DNA of 64,000 bases from Saprospiraceae bacterium (GTDB lineage Bacteria; Bacteroidota; Bacteroidia; Chitinophagales; Saprospiraceae): contig JAWKLJ010000002.1 of assembly GCA_041392805.1 (NCBI GenBank), positions 449,001 to 513,000 of the forward strand, read 5' to 3'. The notes beneath the pieces were generated by a model. It saw only the letters and a list, made by a program, of their open reading frames with translations, was not told the DNA's origin and made no database searches. Within the stretch, counting starts at the first letter, position 1. Every line of letters starts with the position of its first letter. Both the position numbers and the translations under genes were made by a program. This document shows positions 45,556 through 53,183 of this stretch, piece after piece.

Positions 45556-46560
45556 GGGGGCAAGTTCAAGTTCAATGGCAATATCAATGGCAATGTCAAG
45601 TTCAAATTCAATGAAAAGGGCAATATCAAGCTCAATTTCAATATCAATGGCTATGGCAAGTTCAATAGGCAACTCTTGATAGGGGTATTACTTCCTGCGA
45701 TTGCCATTGAACTTGTCATTGAAATTGAAAAAGCCAAGCCATTTGCGATTGCCATTGAACTTGTCATTGAAATTGAAAAAGCACAACCAAGTCATTTGCG
45801 ATTGCCATTGAACTTGTCATTGAAATTGAAAAAGCCAAGCCCTTTGCGATTGCCATTGAACTTGTCATTGAAATTGAAAAAGCACAACCAAGTCATTTGC
45901 GATTGCCATTGAACTTGTCATTGCCATTGAAAAAGCACAACCAAGTCATTTGCGATTGCCATTGAACTTGTCATTGAAATTGAAAAAGCACAACCAAGTC
46001 ATTTGCCATTGCCATTGAACTTGTCATTGCCATTGAAAAAGCACAACCAAGCCATTTGCCATTGCCATTGAACTTGTCATTGCCATTGAAAAGCCAAGCC
46101 ATTTGCCATTGCCATTGAACTTGTCATTGCCATTGAAAAAGCCAAGCCATTTGCGATTGCCATTGAACTTGTCATTGCCATTGAAAAAGTACAACTAAGT
46201 CATTTGCGATTGCCATTGAACTTGTCATTGAAATTGCCATTGAACTTGTCATTGAAATTGCCATTGAACTTGTCATTGAAATTGCCATTGAACTTGTCAT
46301 TGAAATTGCCATTGAACTTGTCATTGAAATTGCCATTGAACTTGTCATTGAAATTGCCATTGAACTTGTCATTGCCATTGAAAAAGTACAACTAAGTCAT
46401 TTGCGATTGCCATTGAACTTGTCATTGAAATTGCCATTGAACTTGTCATTGAAATTGCCATTGAACTTGTCATTGCCATTGAAAAAGCCAAGCCCTTTGC
46501 GATTGCCATTGAACTTGTCATTGAAATTGCCATTGAACTTGTCATTGATATTGAAAAACC
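45556..46560. repeat. Long low-complexity array of ATTGCCATTGAACTTGTCATTG-type words
   Basis: 45556-45675 uses words such as CAAGTTCAATGGCAAT, and 45695-46560 uses the reverse-complement words (ATTGCCATTGAACTTG), so the two parts form an inverted pair. From 45695 to 46200 the units are 48 or about 53 bp long with ATTTGCG and AAGCC or CAACCAAGTC linkers; from 46209 to 46375 a clean 24-bp unit is repeated seven times. It ends 15 bp before the ATG of the hydrolase-ThuA gene. Long ORFs of periodic LPLNLSLK peptides run through it and are not genes. Confidence 0.9.
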
Positions 46561-46574
46561 AAGCCATAAAAATC

Positions 46575-48260
46575 ATGATCAAAACCATCCAGGTCCTAAC
46601 CCTACTATGCCTAACCCTATCACTCAATGCCCAGGAAGAAGGGAAGCTAGTAGTGAAGACCTACAAGCAAATAGATACGGTCGCATTGAAAATGGATATC
46701 CATTATCCCGTGCAGTACCAGAAAGGCGAGCGCTTGCCAGCGATCATCTTCTTTTTTGGGGGCGGTTGGAATGGAGGGAGCATTGAGCAATTTCGGCCCC
46801 ATGCCCATTACTTTGCTTCCAGGGGAATCATTGCGGTGCTGGCCGATTACCGGGTAGCTACCCGGCATGGCACCACCCCTTTTGATGCGGTGGAGGACGC
46901 CAAATCCGCTATTCGCTATTTGAGAAAACAGGCAGATGTCTTAGGCATTGATCCAGACAAGATTATAGCCTCGGGTGGCTCGGCAGGCGGGCATTTGGCC
47001 GCTGCTACCGGAAACCTTCGCGGACTGGATTCGCCCATGGACGATCTTTCGATCTCGGCAAAAGCCAACGCCTTGGTTTTATTCAATCCCGTCTATGATA
47101 ATGGTCCTGGCCAATATGGTTATGATAGGGTGGGGGATCGGTATACGGAAATATCACCCAAACATAATATTCGGGAGGGTGCGCCGCCAGCGATTGTCTT
47201 TTTTGGTACCAAAGACGCACTCGTTACCCCGGCTACCGCTAAAAGTTACGAAGCAGCGATGAAGGCAGTGGGTAGTCGTTGCGAGACTTTTCTTTACGAT
47301 GAGCAAACTCATGGTTTTTTCAACTTCAGAAAGCAGCAATTTTACCGAGAAACGGTTTACCAGGCCGATCGCTTTTTGGCCTCCCTGGGCTACTTGGAAG
47401 GGGAACCGAGCATTGACCCGAAAATTAAAGTGGTCGTATGGGATGAACGACAAAAAAAGCAGCAAAAAGCCTACCCTGATTTTATGGGGAACCATATAGC
47501 CGATTACCTGAAGAAAAACGATTTATTAAGGGTGTATTCGGTTGGTTTGGATGACCCGGAACAGGGACTTTCTGATGAGGTTCTGGAGAATTGCGAGGTC
47601 ATGATTTGGTGGGGGCATGTCCGGCATCCCGAAATTTCGGTGGCGACTAGCAAAAAATTGATTGAACGTGTGAAGGCAGGGACCTTGGAGATGATTTTTC
47701 TGCATTCTGCCCATTGGGCCAATCCCTTTGTAGAAGCGATGAATGAGGTCACTCGCCAGCGCGTAGAAGCAAAATATGCTACCTTGGAAGCGCAAGTTAC
47801 GATTGAATTTGTAACCCCGCCAGATAGCCTTCGATTTCGGGTGCCCAAATTGGGAGAAATGGTAAAACCTGCTATTTATGAGCGAAAATTCCCTGATGGC
47901 CAACTGAAGGTAAAGGTGGATATGCCGACTTGTATCTTTCCTTTTTACCGGGCAGATGGTAAACCTAGTACGGTCATCACGCTACAACCTAAACATCCGA
48001 TTGCCAAAGGTATTCCTTCGCAATTTACCATTCCTGCGACGGAAATGTACGATGAGCCTTTTCATGTTCCAGATCCAGATGAGGTCATTTTTGAGGAGCG
48101 TTGGGAAACGGGCGAATGGTTTAGGAGCGGCTCTTTATGGAATGTAGGAAAGGGTAAGGTGTTTTATTTCCGACCTGGGCATGAAACGTATAAAGTTTAT
48201 TATGAGGTAATGCCTTTAAAAATTATAGAAAATACCGTTCTTTGGATGAAGGGGTTTTAG
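46575..48260 (+). CDS. Secreted alpha/beta hydrolase fused to ThuA-like domain
   Basis: 561 residues from MIKTIQVLTLLCLTLSLNAQ, a signal peptide. Residues ~25-290 are a BD-FAE/acetyl-esterase-like hydrolase: AIIFFFGGGWNGGS (oxyanion HGGG-like), nucleophile Ser136 in GGSAGGHLAA, PAIVFFGTKDALV and EQTHGFFNF. Residues ~300-561 are a ThuA-like glutamine-amidotransferase-fold domain (KVVVWDERQKKQQKAYPDFMGNHI, EVMIWWGHVRHPE, TIFLHSAHWANPF-type segment, GKVFYFRPGHETY). ThuA domains are associated with sugar utilisation. The annotated frame is open 58 codons upstream, but these are array sequence, so the ATG at 46575 is chosen. Confidence 0.8.
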   Translation: MIKTIQVLTLLCLTLSLNAQEEGKLVVKTYKQIDTVALKMDIHYPVQYQKGERLPAIIFFFGGGWNGGSIEQFRPHAHYFASRGIIAVLADYRVATRHGTTPFDAVEDAKSAIRYLRKQADVLGIDPDKIIASGGSAGGHLAAATGNLRGLDSPMDDLSISAKANALVLFNPVYDNGPGQYGYDRVGDRYTEISPKHNIREGAPPAIVFFGTKDALVTPATAKSYEAAMKAVGSRCETFLYDEQTHGFFNFRKQQFYRETVYQADRFLASLGYLEGEPSIDPKIKVVVWDERQKKQQKAYPDFMGNHIADYLKKNDLLRVYSVGLDDPEQGLSDEVLENCEVMIWWGHVRHPEISVATSKKLIERVKAGTLEMIFLHSAHWANPFVEAMNEVTRQRVEAKYATLEAQVTIEFVTPPDSLRFRVPKLGEMVKPAIYERKFPDGQLKVKVDMPTCIFPFYRADGKPSTVITLQPKHPIAKGIPSQFTIPATEMYDEPFHVPDPDEVIFEERWETGEWFRSGSLWNVGKGKVFYFRPGHETYKVYYEVMPLKIIENTVLWMKGF

Positions 48261-48280
48261 GGGTTGGCTTGGTTTTTTAA

Positions 48281-48375
48281 GCTACACAGCGGTTCGCGGA
48301 GGAGCAGAGGGCGCAGAGGTGATTTTTCTTTCTCCGCGTACTCTGCTCCTCTGTGTAACTCTGTGTAACTCCTCC
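48281..48375. repeat. Solo copy of the 106-bp repeat family
   Basis: GCTACACAGCGGTTCGCGGAGGAGCAGAGGGCGCAGAGG on one arm and a CTCCGCGTACTCTGCTCCTCTGTGTAAC arm on the other (both partly quoted) with a TTTTTCTTT centre, the same layout as the units at 43094 but diverged. It lies 46 bp before the PHP-domain gene. Confidence 0.7.
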
Positions 48376-48420
48376 TTTTTATTAAATAAGCCATTCATCA
48401 TAGAATAAACAGCGTATATT

Positions 48421-49518
48421 ATGAAGAAGAGTCTATTTTTTTTAGCCATTTCATTGATTATACTGAGTTGTGAGGCGGAAAAAGAAAGTCCGGTGGCGCA
48501 ACAAACCTGGTTCAAAGGAAATACCCACACCCATACCACTCTTTGTGGCCATGCTGACACCCATCCGGATTCCGTGGCTAGGTGGTATTTGAACAGGGGG
48601 TACCACTTTCTTATCCTGAGTGAACACGACCAGTTTATTGACCCGAGTAGCGTCAACCTGCCAGCTGGTCGGAGAGAAGATTTTATCCTTATTCCGGGGG
48701 AAGAATTGAGTGACCTGAACCATGTCCATTCCACAGCCATGAATATCGACAGGGCGATTCATATTCACCCGGATGAGGCCATTAAAACACAGGCAAAAAA
48801 TGATCCTGTCCTTCGCAAAAATGCGAGTATTCTGCAAAGGCATGTCGACTCCACCAGAGCTGCCGGCGGTCACCCAATTTTGAATCATCCGAATTTTCAG
48901 GCGGGCCTGGCCGCGAAAGACATCCAGCAAGTAAAACATTTGCATCTATTTGAATTATATAACGGCCATCCGCAGGTCTACAATTGGGGGAACGAGAAAC
49001 ACGCTTCTACCGAAGAAAAATGGGATTCGATCCTGAGTGCCGGTATTCAGATGTATGGCGTATCTTCTGATGATGCCCATCAGTTTCAGACCTGGGGACC
49101 AGAGGTGAGCAACCCCGGCCGTGGCTGGGTGATGGTAGAAAGTGCGGAGCTATCGCCAGATGCCATAACCGATGCGATGGCGCAAGGACGGTTTTACGCC
49201 TCCAGCGGCGTGCTTTTAAAAGGGATTCAGCGCTCAACGGCGGTATATGAGATTGAAGTAGATACGGCTGCTACCCGCAGCGCCACGAATTCCGAATTCA
49301 TAATGGGCTTCAAAAATGAAGCAGCCAAAGCAGGTTTTACGATCGAATTTATCACAGATGGTGGCAAGGTGATCCAATCAGTGGAAGGTATTTCCGCAAA
49401 AATGGCGGTCCCCAGCGGCGTGAAATATCTCAGAGGAAAAGTAACCTTTACAACGCTGAAGGATGCTGTCCCTACGCAGTTTTTTGCCTGGACACAGCCG
49501 GTGTTTTTGGGTGGGTGA
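48421..49518 (+). CDS. PHP-domain-like metal-dependent lipoprotein hydrolase
   Basis: 365 residues with a lipobox ending at Cys17 (IILSC). The PHP metal motif KGNTHTHTTLCGHADTHPDSVARWYLNRGYHFLILSEHD lies near residues 31-70, followed by GEELSD, VHSTAMNID, AGGHPILNHPNF and DDAH further metal ligands. It resembles periplasmic polymerase/histidinol-phosphatase-type phosphoesterases; substrate unknown. It is on the same strand as the hydrolase-ThuA gene and may be co-transcribed, across the repeat at 48281. Confidence 0.75.
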   Translation: MKKSLFFLAISLIILSCEAEKESPVAQQTWFKGNTHTHTTLCGHADTHPDSVARWYLNRGYHFLILSEHDQFIDPSSVNLPAGRREDFILIPGEELSDLNHVHSTAMNIDRAIHIHPDEAIKTQAKNDPVLRKNASILQRHVDSTRAAGGHPILNHPNFQAGLAAKDIQQVKHLHLFELYNGHPQVYNWGNEKHASTEEKWDSILSAGIQMYGVSSDDAHQFQTWGPEVSNPGRGWVMVESAELSPDAITDAMAQGRFYASSGVLLKGIQRSTAVYEIEVDTAATRSATNSEFIMGFKNEAAKAGFTIEFITDGGKVIQSVEGISAKMAVPSGVKYLRGKVTFTTLKDAVPTQFFAWTQPVFLGG

Positions 49519-49574
49519 TAGCTTGTGCGGGAGTCTTGTCATCTGCACTTATAAAGGAGGGGTGAGCATTAATC

Positions 49575-49607
49575 ATTCGTGGCTCAAGAAAAAAGTAAGC
49601 CACGAAT
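49575..49607. repeat. Short palindrome ATTCGTGGCT/AGCCACGAAT
   Basis: 10-bp perfect arms (49575-49584 and 49598-49607) followed by CACGAATGTTCACGA. It lies between the PHP gene and the Uma2 gene, which converge; it could act as a bidirectional hairpin or be part of a CACGAAT repeat family. No U-run is seen. Confidence 0.4.
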
Positions 49608-49683
49608 TGACACGAATGTTCACGAGTTTATGAGTTGGGCCTTGATTTTCAGTAGTGCTAATTATATCCCATATAGACAATGG

Positions 49684-50265
49684 CTATACCTTCCATTTCA
49701 CATTAACATATAAATCTTCCAAATTTATCTCAATTCCAATGCTTTTGACTTTCAGGGATTTTTCCAATCCGCTAACTCGGGATATTTCCCAGATGTTATT
49801 TTCTCGTTTATAAAAGCTTTCAACCATTGGTTTTTCCTGGTCTATTAATAGGTATTCTTTAATACTATCTAGTTGACGATATTTATAAAACTTATCTCCT
49901 CTATCGTAGCTTTCTGTCGATTTTGATAATACTTCAACCACAATTAAGGGGTTGATGATGGCTTCTTCATCTTCTTGCGATACTTCAATTTCTCCACATA
50001 TAACCATTGCATCTGGATAGACGATGGAATTGACTGATTGAATATGAATCCTAACTTCACTACCTATTACGCTACATTTTTTTTTGTCGTTACCAACTTT
50101 TTTGCGTAGTTCGTTATAAGCATTACCGCATAAAATGCCATGATTTATAGTACCTCCTGACATCATTAAAATCTCCCCCTTTTCATATTCATGCTTGGTT
50201 TCAGAAGCAGATTCATATTCAATATAATCTGCAATAGACTGAAAGTCAATATTTTTCACGCCCAT
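49684..50265 (-). CDS. Uma2 family (DUF820) nuclease-like protein
   Basis: 193 residues with the PD-(D/E)xK-like fold: YIEYESASETKHEYEKGEILMMSGGTINHG, VYPDAMVICGEIE, INPLIVVEVLSKSTESYDRGDKFYKYRQLDSIKEYLLIDQEK. The Asp in VYPDAMVI and Glu in VVEVLS are the usual catalytic acidic residues, both present, so nuclease activity is possible. Such genes are abundant in cyanobacteria and Bacteroidota with no known role. Cytoplasmic. It stands alone. Confidence 0.85.
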   Translation of the reverse strand: MGVKNIDFQSIADYIEYESASETKHEYEKGEILMMSGGTINHGILCGNAYNELRKKVGNDKKKCSVIGSEVRIHIQSVNSIVYPDAMVICGEIEVSQEDEEAIINPLIVVEVLSKSTESYDRGDKFYKYRQLDSIKEYLLIDQEKPMVESFYKRENNIWEISRVSGLEKSLKVKSIGIEINLEDLYVNVKWKV

Positions 50266-50386
50266 ATTGTTATTATTTTACTTCTCACATTCAAGAACCT
50301 CTCCTCACAATTTAAACTTTCTTGTCGTTTTTTCAAATTTAGATCAGTGATATTTTTCGCTTATATTTCCCTTACGCCAGTATCAA

Positions 50387-51049
50387 TTAAATATGATTCC
50401 CATAGGTGTCATCAGATACGACCCCTTTTAGTTTTTTTAAAAGGAAAGTTAACCCCGTCCAAAGCAAGGGCACCACAGCCAAGGCTATTAACGCCAAATA
50501 TAAGAGGAAAAAATTTTCTTTGATGATAGGAACGTCACCCAGAAAATAACCGAACAGGAGGAAAACACTAACCCAAATAATGGCCCCAATGATCGTATCT
50601 TTTAAAAAGGTTCGTGCGTCCATTTTAACAACTCCTGCCAAAAAGGGGGCAAAGGTTCGTACAATAGGAAAAAACCTACCTATGATAACCGTTTTGTCAC
50701 CATGTCGCTTATAAAAGGCCTGTGTCTTTTCAAAATGCCTTTTTATTCGAGGATTTCCAGCCAAGAAGCGTTTACCATAATACTGCCCTGTCGCGTAATT
50801 AACCTGATAGCCAATCACGCCAGCAATCACTAAAAGCGGATAAATGATCCAGATATTTAAGGTGCCGGTTGCCGCAATTACACCTACGGCTAGCAGTAAT
50901 CCGTCACCCGGCAAAAAGGCAAATAGCAAATTAGCAGATTCTGAGAATACGATAAGAAAAAGAAGCAAATAAACTAGCTTAGCATTTTTTCTGGCAAAAT
51001 CCAATAAATATTCATCTGTGTGCACGACAACATCCCATATTTCATTCAT
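50387..51049 (-). CDS. DedA family membrane protein
   Basis: 220 residues, about six hydrophobic segments. The DedA signatures LLFAFLPGDGLLLAVGVIA (near residue 45) and IIGRFFPIVRTFAPFLAGVVKMDARTFL (near 125) are present with the conserved E39, P46 and R-x3-R residues. DedA proteins are undecaprenyl-phosphate or phospholipid flippases. Inner membrane. The ATG at 51049 is chosen from two adjacent candidates; the longer frame to 51097 is not hydrophobic. Confidence 0.9.
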   Translation of the reverse strand: MNEIWDVVVHTDEYLLDFARKNAKLVYLLLFLIVFSESANLLFAFLPGDGLLLAVGVIAATGTLNIWIIYPLLVIAGVIGYQVNYATGQYYGKRFLAGNPRIKRHFEKTQAFYKRHGDKTVIIGRFFPIVRTFAPFLAGVVKMDARTFLKDTIIGAIIWVSVFLLFGYFLGDVPIIKENFFLLYLALIALAVVPLLWTGLTFLLKKLKGVVSDDTYGNHI

Positions 51050-51647
51050 TGTTTTTGTTTTAATACAATTAAAGACAGAGAAAACAACATGCGTCACCCC
51101 ACACGCTGCAATTTTTTTTTTTAAACGAGGTTAGAGAGGAAAAGCGCGGGCGAAGATATATATATTTTTAGGTAGAGTGGCTTTGATGGTTGCCGTTTAT
51201 TTTATTCTTTGTTTTTGGGCGGTTTGGTTTGGGCCTAGCTTTTTTTTTGGACGGGGAGTTAATGGAGTTTGAGAGGTATTGGAGGGTTGGCTGGAGGTTT
51301 TTTTGGGGCACCTAGCGTTTTTTCACGCAAAGGCGCGAAGTGTTTTCACGCAAAGACGCGAAGGGGAAGGGGCGGAGTTTTTTTTGGACGATGCAGAGGT
51401 AGCGGAGGTTGGGGGCAAGTCCCTGCGACACAGGAGACATTGATATTGTCATTGATTTTGCCATTGAAATTGTCATTGAAGCCCTCATCCCAGATCGACC
51501 CAATCCCATCGGGATTCTCCCTCGGTAGCCAGGTGTCTAAAAGGTATAATCGGTGACGCAGCGGACGTGTTTTTTTTTGACGATGCAGAGGTAGCGGAGG
51601 TTGGGGGCAAGCCCCTGCGACACAGAAGTAAAGTCCAAACCTGCCAA
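51050..51647. repeat. 598-bp repeat-rich intergenic region
   Basis: No gene. It holds a tandem pair TTTCACGCAAAGGCGCGAAG / TTTCACGCAAAGACGCGAAG (51321-51340 and 51343-51362), two copies of a ~47-bp segment with GACGATGCAGAGGTAGCGGAGG and GGGGCAAG(T/C)CCCTGCGACACAG at 51387-51433 and 51579-51625 (192 bp apart), and ATTGTCATTG-type words (51441-51480) like those in the 45556-46560 array. Both direct copies lie between convergent-free genes, downstream of the sulfatase. Confidence 0.7.
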
Positions 51648-53072
51648 TTAATGAAAATAAGGCACCGTCCCCGTTTCATCAATCGGATACTGCCATTGTT
51701 CGATATAGGCCAGGCCGGGTAAAAATTTATCTCCATTGGCGGCCAGTTTTTCTGTTAATAACTGATCCAGGCTCCTTTTGATGGCTTCATAGGCAGGCTC
51801 ATCGACGAGGTTTTGCATTTGATAAGGATCTTTTTCATTATCGAATAATAACCAGGGGCCACTTAAATCGCGGGTATAGGTATAGCGCAAAGTGCGTAGG
51901 CCACGGTATTCGCGTGCGCCGTGTTTCACCTTATTCCATTGGCCAAAAGGTTGCACACAGCTAATGAGTGCCACCGTGTCCACGACTTGTTCTTTACCCA
52001 GGATATAATCGCCATAATTGGTGCCTTCAACGGTTTCTGGGATGGGGATTTGGCATAGGCCTAACAAGGTAGGCAGGATGTCTTCCGAGTTTAGGAGGGC
52101 CTCCTTGGTGCCAGGCTGTGCATAAGCTGGGGGAACGTAATACAGCATAGGGACCTTGATGGATTCATCATAGGCTTGTTGCTTTTTGTAGGCGCCCTGT
52201 GAGCCCAGCAAGTCTCCATGATCTGCGGTAAAAAGCACAATAGTGTTATCTGCCAAGCCGGTCTGATTCAAGACCTCTCGCAACTTGCCGATCATATCAT
52301 CGAGGGCGGTAGCATGCGCATAATAACCAGTAAGGTCTTTTTTAACTTGACCGGCCAACTCAGCAGGTACATTTGGTCGCAAAACCATAGCAGCTGAGTC
52401 ATATTGATTGCGATATTGCTCGGGTGCGGTGTGATAAGGCGCATGGGGTGTGCCCCAGGAAAGCACCAATAAAAAAGGCTTTTCTTTGCCTGTTCTATTT
52501 TGGAGGTATTGAATAGCATCCTCTGTTTGGGCGAAGGCATCATAGGTCTCCCAGGTTTGGGGCTCGGGATTATCCTGGTCATAATAAACAGAATGGTTAT
52601 AATCATGGGTGCACTCATTGCCTTTCCAATATTGAAAGCCCTGCCTTCTATTGCCGGGCGGAATGAACTGTAGCCGCCCATGCCCGTCGAGGTGCCATTT
52701 GCCAATATAGCCGGTATCATAGCCCGCTGCTGCAAATACTTTACCCATAGAAACGGCATTTGTATCCAGTTGCACATCATTCATAAATACGCCATGCGTT
52801 AAGGGCCTTTGCCCCGTCATCATGGATGCCCGAAAAGGGCAGCAGACCGGTGTTCCCGAAACAGCATTGGGGAAGTTGACACTCTCCGCTGCCAGACGAT
52901 CCAGGTGTGGCGTCTTTACATTAGGGTCTCCGGCATATCCGGTCGCCTGGGCCCGCCATTGATCTGCCAGCAAGATGACCACATTAGGTGGTGTGCTGGC
53001 CGTTTCGTTAGCTTGTCTTCCACAAGAAAGTAGCAGGAAAATGGATGCCAGGAGTAGGATATTGTTGGTCAT
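51648..53072 (-). CDS. Type I sulfatase, lipoprotein
   Basis: 474 residues with a lipobox (LLLSC, Cys17). TPPNVVILLADQWRAQATGY carries the metal-binding Asp; Cys77 in C-C-P-F-R (77-81) is the formylglycine site, with Phe instead of the usual Ser; MMTGQRPLTHGVF, GKWHLDGHGRLQF and TADHGDLLGSQG complete the family pattern. It hydrolyses sulfate esters in the periplasm; substrate unknown. It is divergent from the TPR protein gene and shares with it the palindrome-bearing gap. Confidence 0.9.
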   Translation of the reverse strand: MTNNILLLASIFLLLSCGRQANETASTPPNVVILLADQWRAQATGYAGDPNVKTPHLDRLAAESVNFPNAVSGTPVCCPFRASMMTGQRPLTHGVFMNDVQLDTNAVSMGKVFAAAGYDTGYIGKWHLDGHGRLQFIPPGNRRQGFQYWKGNECTHDYNHSVYYDQDNPEPQTWETYDAFAQTEDAIQYLQNRTGKEKPFLLVLSWGTPHAPYHTAPEQYRNQYDSAAMVLRPNVPAELAGQVKKDLTGYYAHATALDDMIGKLREVLNQTGLADNTIVLFTADHGDLLGSQGAYKKQQAYDESIKVPMLYYVPPAYAQPGTKEALLNSEDILPTLLGLCQIPIPETVEGTNYGDYILGKEQVVDTVALISCVQPFGQWNKVKHGAREYRGLRTLRYTYTRDLSGPWLLFDNEKDPYQMQNLVDEPAYEAIKRSLDQLLTEKLAANGDKFLPGLAYIEQWQYPIDETGTVPYFH

Positions 53073-53113
53073 TTCGTTGGTTTTGTGTGGCCACTAATTT
53101 ACTGTTTTATATA

Positions 53114-53181
53114 CTTAAAGCGGAATATTGGCTACATATTCCGCTTTAAGTACCTATTTTTGTCCACTTAAAGCGGAATAG
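53114..53181. promoter_or_regulatory. Palindrome CTTAAAGCGGAATAT plus a third half-site
   Basis: Arms 53114-53128 and 53136-53150 are 15-bp perfect complements with a 7-base spacer; 53167-53181 repeats CTTAAAGCGGAATAG in the left-arm direction, ending 2 bases before the ATG at 53184. Spacing and position between two divergent genes suggest an operator of a dimeric regulator; no candidate protein is adjacent. Confidence 0.5.
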
Positions 53182-53183
53182 CG

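Noticed and set aside
45676..46395. Long frames reading LPLNLSLK and EIEKAKPF peptides
   Set aside because: They are translations of the hexamer array on both strands with matching periodicity.
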